From the NCBI GenBank assembly GCA_021292105.1, contig CM037864.1, positions 41,654,514-41,718,513 of the forward strand: DNA of 64,000 nucleotides. The letters are read 5' to 3'. The position numbers and the translations under genes are program-made. Numbering within the stretch: position 1 is the stretch's first letter; each line of letters opens with the position of its first letter. This DNA comes from Anadara kagoshimensis (taxonomy: Eukaryota; Mollusca; Bivalvia; Arcoida; Arcidae). The notes beneath the pieces were generated by a model. The model had not been told where the DNA came from and searched no databases. It saw only the letters and a list, made by a program, of their open reading frames with translations. Shown here in pieces: positions 52,001 to 61,000 of this stretch.

Positions 52001-55000
52001 ACAACAGTATTTTGATGTCAGACATTATTATTTTATATTTATTTTCAGACAAGTGATTGGACAATACACAACAGTATTCTGATGTCAGACATTATTATTT
52101 ATATTTATTTTCAGACAAGTGATTGGACAATACACAACAGTATTTTGATGTCAGACATATTATTTTGTGTTTATTTTCAGACAAGTGATTGGACAATACA
52201 CAACAGTATTTTGATGTCAGACATTATTATTTTGTGTTTATTTTCAGACAAGTGATTGGACAATACACAACAGTATTTTGATGTCAGACATTATTATTTT
52301 GTGTTTATTTTCAGACAAGTGATTGGACAATACACAACAGTCATTATTATTTTATATTTATTTTCAGACAAGTGATTGGACAATACACAACAGTATTTTG
52401 ATGTCAGACATTATTATTTTGTGTTTATTTTCAGACAAGTGATTGGACAAAACACAACAGTATTCTGATGTCAGACATTATTATTTTGTGTTTTTTTCAG
52501 ACAAGTGATCGGACAGTACACAACAGTATTTTGATGTCAGACATTATTATTTTGTGTTTATTTTCAGACAAGTGATTGGACAATACACAACAGTATTCTG
52601 ATGTCAGACATTATTATTTTGTGTTTATTTTCAGACAAGTGATTGGACAATACACAACAGTATTTTGATGTCAGACATTATTATTTTATATTTATTTTCA
52701 GACAAGTGATTGGACAATACACAACAGTATTCTGATGTCAGACATTATTATTTTATATTTATTTTCAGACAAGTGATTGGACAATACACAACAGTATTCT
52801 GATGTCAGACATTATTATTTTGTGTTTATTTTCAGACAAGTGATTGGACAATACACAACAGTATTCTGATGTCAGATATTATTATTTTGTGTTTATTTTC
52901 AGACAAGTGATTGGACAGTACATAACAGTATTCTGATGTCAGACATTATTATTTTGTGTTTATTTTCAGACAAGTGATTGGACAGTACACAACAGTATTC
53001 TGATGTCAGACATTATTATTTTGTGTTTATTTTCAGACAAGTGATTGGACAGTACATAACAGTATTCTGATGTCAGACATTATTATTTTATATTTATTTT
53101 CAGACAAGTGATTGGACAGTACACAACAGTATACTGATGTCAGACATTATTATTTTATGTTTATTTTCAGACAAGTGATTGGACAATACACAACAGTATT
53201 TTGATGTCAGACATTATTATTTTATATTTATTTTCAGACAAGTGATTGGACAATACACAACAGTATTTTGATGTCAGACATTATTATTTTGTGTTTATTT
53301 TCAGACAAGTGATTGGACAATACACAACAGTATTCTGATGTCAGACATTATTATTTTATATTTATTTTCAGACAAGTGATTGGACAATACACAACAGTAT
53401 TTTGATGTCAGACATTATTATTTTGTGTTTATTTTCAGACAAGTGATTGGACAGTACACAACAGTATTCTGATGTCAGACATTATTATTTTGTGTTTATT
53501 TTCAGACAAGTGATTGAACAGTACACAACAGTATTCTGATGTCAGACATTATTATTTTGTGTTTATTTTCAGACAAGTGATTGGACAATACACAACAGTA
53601 TTCTGATGTCAGATATTATTATTTTGTGTTTATTTTCAGACAAGTGATTGGACAGTACATTACAGTATTCTGATGTCAGACATTATTATTTTGTGTTTAT
53701 TTTCAGACAAGTGATTGGACAGTACACAACAGTATTCTGATGTCAGACATTATTATTTTGTGTTTATTTTCAGACAAGTGATTGGACAGTACATAACAGT
53801 ATTCTGATGTCAGACATTATTATTTTATATTTATTTTCAGACAAGTGATTGGACAGTACACAACAGTATTCTGATGTCAGACATTATTATTTTATGTTTA
53901 TTTTCAGACAAGTGATTGGACAATACACAACAGTATTTTGATGTCAGACATTATTATTTTGTGTTTATTTTCAGACAAGTGATTGGACAGTACACAACAG
54001 TATTCTGATGTCAGACATTATTATTTTGTGTTTATTTTCAGACAAGTGATCGGACAGTACACAACAGTATTTTGATGTCAGACATTATTATTTTATATTT
54101 ATTTTCAGACAAGTGATTGGACAATACACAACAGTATTCTGATGTCAGACATTATTATTTTGTGTTTATTTTCAGACAAGTGATTGGACAATACACAACA
54201 GTATTCTGATGTCAGACATTATTATTTTATGTTTATTTTCAGACAAGTGATTGGACAATACACAACAGTATTTTGATGTCTGATATCATTATGATGTCTG
54301 GATTCCCATACAAATTAACTGAAGAAGATATAAAACAGAAACTACAGGAGAAGTACACCAGAGGAATAGACAAGGTGATGAGACATGGACCTACTTACAA
54401 AGTTTAGGGGGATATAAGAATTACCTGTTGGTCTGGCTGTCTGCCTCAATATCGGGTCTGCTATATATATAATCCATCTGTATAGATGAATTTTGATCAA
54501 ACTTGGCACAAATGTAACCCAACATGAGACCCTGTGTTGCATACTAAATTCAGGTGCATAGGTCAAGGGCACAAGGTCATTTGTTGGGAATAGGTGGTAT
54601 TTTTCTTCAAAGAGAATGCTCTGGTTTACATAAGTTAAATTTAAATAGTATTATAATGCATGTATAACAATAGTTGTGACTGATTTTATCATAGAAATGA
54701 ACATGCAAAGTTTGGACTGGTGGAACTGTCATTGGCTTTTGAAGTCAGTGGATCCAAACTTCACTACCAACTTGAAACATTCACCAACTGTCTATACAAT
54801 AGATTTTTCAGAGGATCTTTTAGTTGAGAGTAAAAACTAAGATCTGTTATACTCATATATAAATATATAAAGACAAGAGTTAAAAAAACTGTTGGCCCCT
54901 TTAGATGACTGTTAATAAGGCCAAAAATAATAAATTCTGTGTTTCTGATAAGTCAAAATGTGAAACAATTTACTTCTTCCAAAAAGCTTAACATCATGAT

Positions 55001-58000
55001 CTCTAATTCCTATTCACTGAGTCAGTGACTATAAAATCTTCAATGCATGATTGACCTTTCAACCCCAAACACAATCCCAACTTAGATAATAGAAACGCTT
55101 ATCAAATAAAGCTGTAAAATAATTCTGAAGTAGATTATTTCTTTTTTCTATGACCACCATGTCACACTCCCATTAATTACCTTTATGATTTATTTCCAGG
55201 TTGAACTGCACAGTGAAAAGGGTGTAGCTGTTTTACATATGTCTGACAAAGAAGTAATCAATCAAATTTTAACGGTAAAGAACATGTTTTGTCATAAATA
55301 CAATAACAATCTTTATTCTTGCACCCCAGATAGAAAAATCTATAAAAAGAGAGGTGCAAGATATCTCCATCTTGTACCCCCTGTGCAAGATAGCCTACAC
55401 GCTGTCTTTTCCCGCAAAATTTCATCAACAAAATCAGAGGTGTATCAAAGTTGAAATTGATCTTAAATTGAAAAATTGCATTTTCTGATGCAAGAAATAG
55501 AATCAATCACTACTTGTAGTGCTAGATAAGGAAATCTCAACCTGAGTTCTAATATATTTGGTCTAGAATGAGGGAAATCTCAACCCTCGTTCTAGACCAA
55601 ATATATTAGAACTCAGGTTGAGATTTCTCTATCTTGCACTACAAGTTGTGATAGATTCTATTATTCTTGCACCACTTTGAAATTTTTTTGTGTTGAATCA
55701 CCCAGCTTGTTTAAATTATCCCACAAACAAGGAATTAAAGATTGTATCACCTAAAAGTAATTTTGTATTTCTTTTTTAATACCGGAGTATATCATCTTGA
55801 AATAGACTTTGTCACAATTTTTTATTGTTTATGGGTAAAAGTTAAATAAATGTGTTATGAATTTTTAGGGACCTATCTTCTTTACTCCAGATACCTTAAT
55901 GGCCTAGTGGTCTAAAGCACAGGCTTGCAGATCACTGCATTCAACACCTAGGTTCAAATTTCACTCAGTCAAATCCTTGGTTAATGTTCACTTGACAAGG
56001 CTGGTAGTTTTTCTACAGATATTGTCCTCTATCATCCCAAAGCTGATTGCCATAATATTTGTGAAAAAAATTTAATATGGGATTAAACACCATCACTCAA
56101 TTCCACTCCAGTTTTTTCCCCTCTAGTTACAGTGGCCAGTTCAATATGTTCCTTGTCTTTTTATATTACATAATAACTGCCAATTAGGGACCTTGGAATC
56201 ATAACATTTATTTACTTTGTGTTTTAAACAAAGATTTGATATGTTTTAGGTTGGTAACATTACTATAGATGGCAAGGAGCCAACATTTAATGCAGCTAAC
56301 TTGGTTTGGGATCTTAGAGATGTAAGTCAAACATGTACAATGCATATACATGATTATATGCATATTTAATTCTTGACCCTGGTCTCAAGTGCCAGCCGCA
56401 CTGTGTGATATGTTTTTAAATAACCATTAAATTTCACATTGCTGGGGTCCATCCAGCTACCAAATGAATGCGTAATTGTACTTGGTTTTAAACTTTCTAT
56501 ATTCCGATGCCCAATCCAAGGGGGACTATTATACTCTTAGCCACTTAAGTCACTGACACCTGATATAGGCAGCGACCTGAGGAGCCTAAAAGTTGGGACA
56601 GACTTGAATTATTTTTCACTTTTTTGAGTCGTTAGTAAATTTTTAGATCATCGGAGTCAAAAGCTCAAAATCCTGTAAAGGGATTCCTATTAATTATTTA
56701 AAAATCATAACAAATACTTTCTGATTTGTGAAAAATAATTTAAATAGGTTGTTTAGGTGATCCATAAGGCCCATGGGCCTCTTGTTTATTTATCTCAGTG
56801 TTATATTGTTTTACATTATTTCATTATTATATTACAGTTCAGTAGAGATGATGATATATCGGCTAGTCGTTTTGAAGACAATGAAGAACTAAGATATTCT
56901 CTGAGGTCTGTGGAGAAATTTGCTCCCTGGGTTAGACACGTCTATATCATTACTAATGGTCAAATTCCTCATTGGTTGAATTTAGAAAGTCCCAGGGTTA
57001 CCGTAGTAACACATTCAGTAAGTATCGATACATGTATATGTGGTTCCAAAAAAGTATTTTATTTTTAAAGACGATAAGGATATGTTATATAATGTATAAT
57101 CTAAGTCAGTGATTTGAATAGCCAGTACTGGCACAAAGACATTGAAATTGTACTGGGTATTATAAACAAATATTTACAATCATACTAGACTCTCTTCAAT
57201 AAACCTTTTGAGAGAAACTAAGTCACTTTGGCTAGACATGTGTGACATTTAATCCATAAATAATTGTTTCTTTTGATTTTAAAAAATAGGCAGGGTATAC
57301 TGACAGGGTCATCATTGACAGTTCAGTGTTGAAATTCAAAGTTTATCAATATAATTCTTGACTCTCTCGCTTTTTCTTTTAAACATTTAAAAAATTGTAT
57401 GTATAAGGATTGAACTTGATTGTACTGAATTTATTTGGTGATAATTTTAGTTGGTTGCATGCAAATTGAGTAGATGGTTCCTTAAACAATATTTTGTTTA
57501 ACTATGTTATATATTGTTTTTGTATCTTTTTAGGATTTGTTTTTAAACAAATCACACCTGCCCACGTTCAGTTCTCCTGCTATAGAATCACACATACACC
57601 GGATACCAGGCTTGTCACAGAAGTTTATCTATATGAATGATGATGTGATGTTTGGTACAGAAGTTTGGCCTGATGACTTTTATTCTCACAGCACAGGACA
57701 GAAGGTAAGAAATAATTTGAAAAGGAATTTAAAATAATTTTAATGTTAAGTACATGTATGGTGAATTTGTTTTTACTGCATCAGTTGGTAGTGTCTTAAT
57801 GTTGGAAGTTTGGGTCCAAACCCTGGCCAGGTTTGACCATGACTTGAAAAAAGGTAGTGTTTTTTGCCAATCAATCTGCATTTACATATAGAAATTAAAG
57901 GAACAGGGTCATTTGGAAAAGACCTAAAACCTGATGCCTAATGTCATGGTAGGCTTGCCATTGCCCTGAGCACACTGCAAAGGTAAAAAAATTTGTGACA

Positions 58001-61000
58001 TTTCATGTATAGCTGTTGATGTGCAGATATAAGTGAAATATTCTTGACCAGGGCATAAAACCCAAACCCATCAATCCATTTTCTAGAGGCACTGTATCAT
58101 TTAAAAAATATCTTTATTTATAGATTATAGATTTTGGCAATGCGTTGAATTTATAAACATATTTTTTGTTAGTTATTATTTATTTCAACTCTTTCCACCA
58201 TTTTTAAACTGTTGCACAAATCAAGTGCATTGTCCTACTGTTTATTTTGTGTAAATATTTTCTTATCTGTCCACCAGGTTTATTTAACATGGCCTGTACC
58301 AAATTGTAATGAAGGTTGTCCATCATCATGGATTAAAGATGGTTACTGTGACAAAGCTTGCAATAATACAGAATGTGAATGGGATGGAGGGGATTGTTCA
58401 GGTAGGTTGTTACTAGTTACATGTTGTCATGGTTACTGTGACTGGTGACATGTTGTCATGGTTACTGTGACTGGTGACATGTTGTCATGGTTACTGTGAC
58501 TGGTTACATGTTATCATGGTTACTGTGACTGGTGACATGTTGTCATGGTTACTGTGACTGGTGACATGTTGTCATGGTTACTGTGACAAAGCTTGTAATA
58601 ATACAGAATGTGAATGGGATGGAGGGGATTGTTCAGGTAGGTTGTTACTGGTTACATGTTGTCATGGTTACTGTGACAAAGCTTGTAATACAGAATGTGA
58701 ATGGGATGGAGGGGATTGTTCATGTAGGTTGTTAGTGGTTACATGTTGTCATGGTTACTGTGACAAAGCTTGTAATAATACAGAATGTGAATGGGATGGA
58801 GGGGATTGTTCAGGTAGGTTGTTACTGGTTACATGTTGTCATGGTTACTGTGACAAAGCTTGTAATACAGAATGTGAATGGGATGGAGGGGATTATTCAT
58901 GTAGGTTGTTAGTGGTTACATGTTGTCATGGTTACTGTGGCAAAGCTTGTAATACAGAATGTGAATGGGATTGAGGGGTTTGTTCAGGTAGAGTGTTACT
59001 GTTTACATGTTCTCATGGTGAATGTTATGGGGAAGTTATTGCCATGGCAACAGTGGTAAATTGGCATGGTGAATGTGATATTGTTGTGAAAACAGTGGTG
59101 TTGCCAGTTAAAACTATTCAATCACTTACAAAGACAGTCAATGATTTTTTATACTTGCTCAATTTTTTTTGTTGAGTCAAAGGTTTTAAGCTTAAACAAT
59201 GCATTTGGTTTACTTTTAATAAAATTCATAGAAACTGTTTCATATTATTGATTAATTGATTAGTGTAGAGAAATAGATATATCTTATCCTGTTGAAAATG
59301 AGCTACATGCAGACTTACAGTTTTATTATATTTTTGTTACCAAGGTGACAACAGCAGACCTGGTGTTGGTAATTGGGGATCAGCTGGTTTATATGCCGTT
59401 TCTGAGCAACGTAAGTAAATAACTTCATTATGCATGTATGTATAGAAATGAACTTCATTGTGGAATTAAACATAGAGAAATAGTGTGTGATAAAGTAATT
59501 CAAGTAGAGTACAACATACCAATCAAGGTTAATTGACTTTGAGGTGTCACTAGACAAACTTAGGTGACAATTTCAGGTTTATATTTTTAGAAGTCTATCT
59601 GTCAAGAAAAAACCTACCAAAGTTACTGTTACCACATTGTTCATTCCTTTACTCACAAACCTGCTATATCATCCACTATCTAGTCTCACTTCCATAAAGA
59701 TTCTACTTACAAGATAGATCTCTTCTTTGTTTCATTTATTTCAACAAGATTCAATGCCTTTATTTAAAGACCAATGTTTTTGATAATGTCTACTACAGAT
59801 ATGGTTTCAGGGGTTGAAAATTCTTCAAGCCCGACGCCTGGGACTAAAAAATAGGTTAGCAGGACTTGGCAAAAATTTTACTGAAAAGCCCATCGGGCTT
59901 AAATTCTCAGTGGACTAATGAAATTAATTTTCGACTGTCTCCTTAAAAACGATCTGTAGTCACATTGCCCCTTTGTTGTTTTCATTCATTCTTGATCATT
60001 ACAGCACTTGTAGGAAATGCTAGTTGTTGTGTAGGCTGGTCAAGTGTTCTGTTGATAAAGAAAATCTAGATCGTGATTGCAATCGCTTGAAACAAGTTTG
60101 ACATGTCGCTGTTTAAGTTTAATTTCGCGTCAAATAAGCAGTCAGAGTCTGCATCCAGTGGGGAGAAAAGAAAATTTCAGGAGAATAAAGACGCAAAATA
60201 CGACAAAGAGAAGCGCGTCAGATTATTTCAGCAGTCGTGGGTGGACTAATTCCCATGGGTCGGTTACGATGAGGATAATGCAGAAATGTTTTGTAGATAT
60301 TGCCAAAAATATCCTCTGTCAGCCCATAAACATGATGCTCTTTATCGTGGTACCAAAAATTTGCGTATTGACCCAATGAAAATACATCATTCCAAACCAG
60401 AACACTGCGCCTACAAAACACTGGGTTCAGGACCTGAATGAACCAGCAAATACAGGCATATCAAATAAGTTTTCTGACACCCCGATATTGGTCAGTCATT
60501 ATTAAAACTAGACAATAAACAAAACAATTGGTTATCAAACACTGGACTTGATAAAAAAATGTGGGCTCTTGATTTTCTGTATCAAAAAGCCCTGGGCTTT
60601 GGTTAATCTGAAAAATTTTCAACCCCTGGGTTTGTATATGCATTTTTTCTTTCTTTACCAGAATATTGTAACAAAGGATGTGCTAATTCATGGTTGGCTG
60701 ATAGATACTGCGATACTGTAAGTATAAATTTTGTGTAAAAGTATGTCCCCCAAACGGAAGTGTTTACTCCTTTTATTCTGCAAACATTTTGTTCACCCTT
60801 TTTCTCATAAACTATTTACCAGATCTTTAGTAAACTTCACAGAAACAATTTTCCTTAAGTAGACGTGTCATTGGCTATTCATATTTTGAATGCACATGGT
60901 TGGGAAAAAATGATAGATATTCTTGAAATAAAGGAACTTATTTATTTTGGACCATCATAGCTCAAAGTAAGGGTCACTGATCCGATAAATAGGTTGACAG

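Noticed and set aside
50109..54242. CRISPR-like or centromeric satellite array
   Set aside because: Units are contiguous with no unique spacers, and the unit matches exon 6 and its acceptor, so local exon-edge amplification explains it.
58561..58974. 137-aa cysteine-rich frame as an extra multi-LNR gene or domain
   Set aside because: The copies are half-LNR duplicates of exon 11 with its donor. They lack acceptors, and extension from exon 11 meets a stop.
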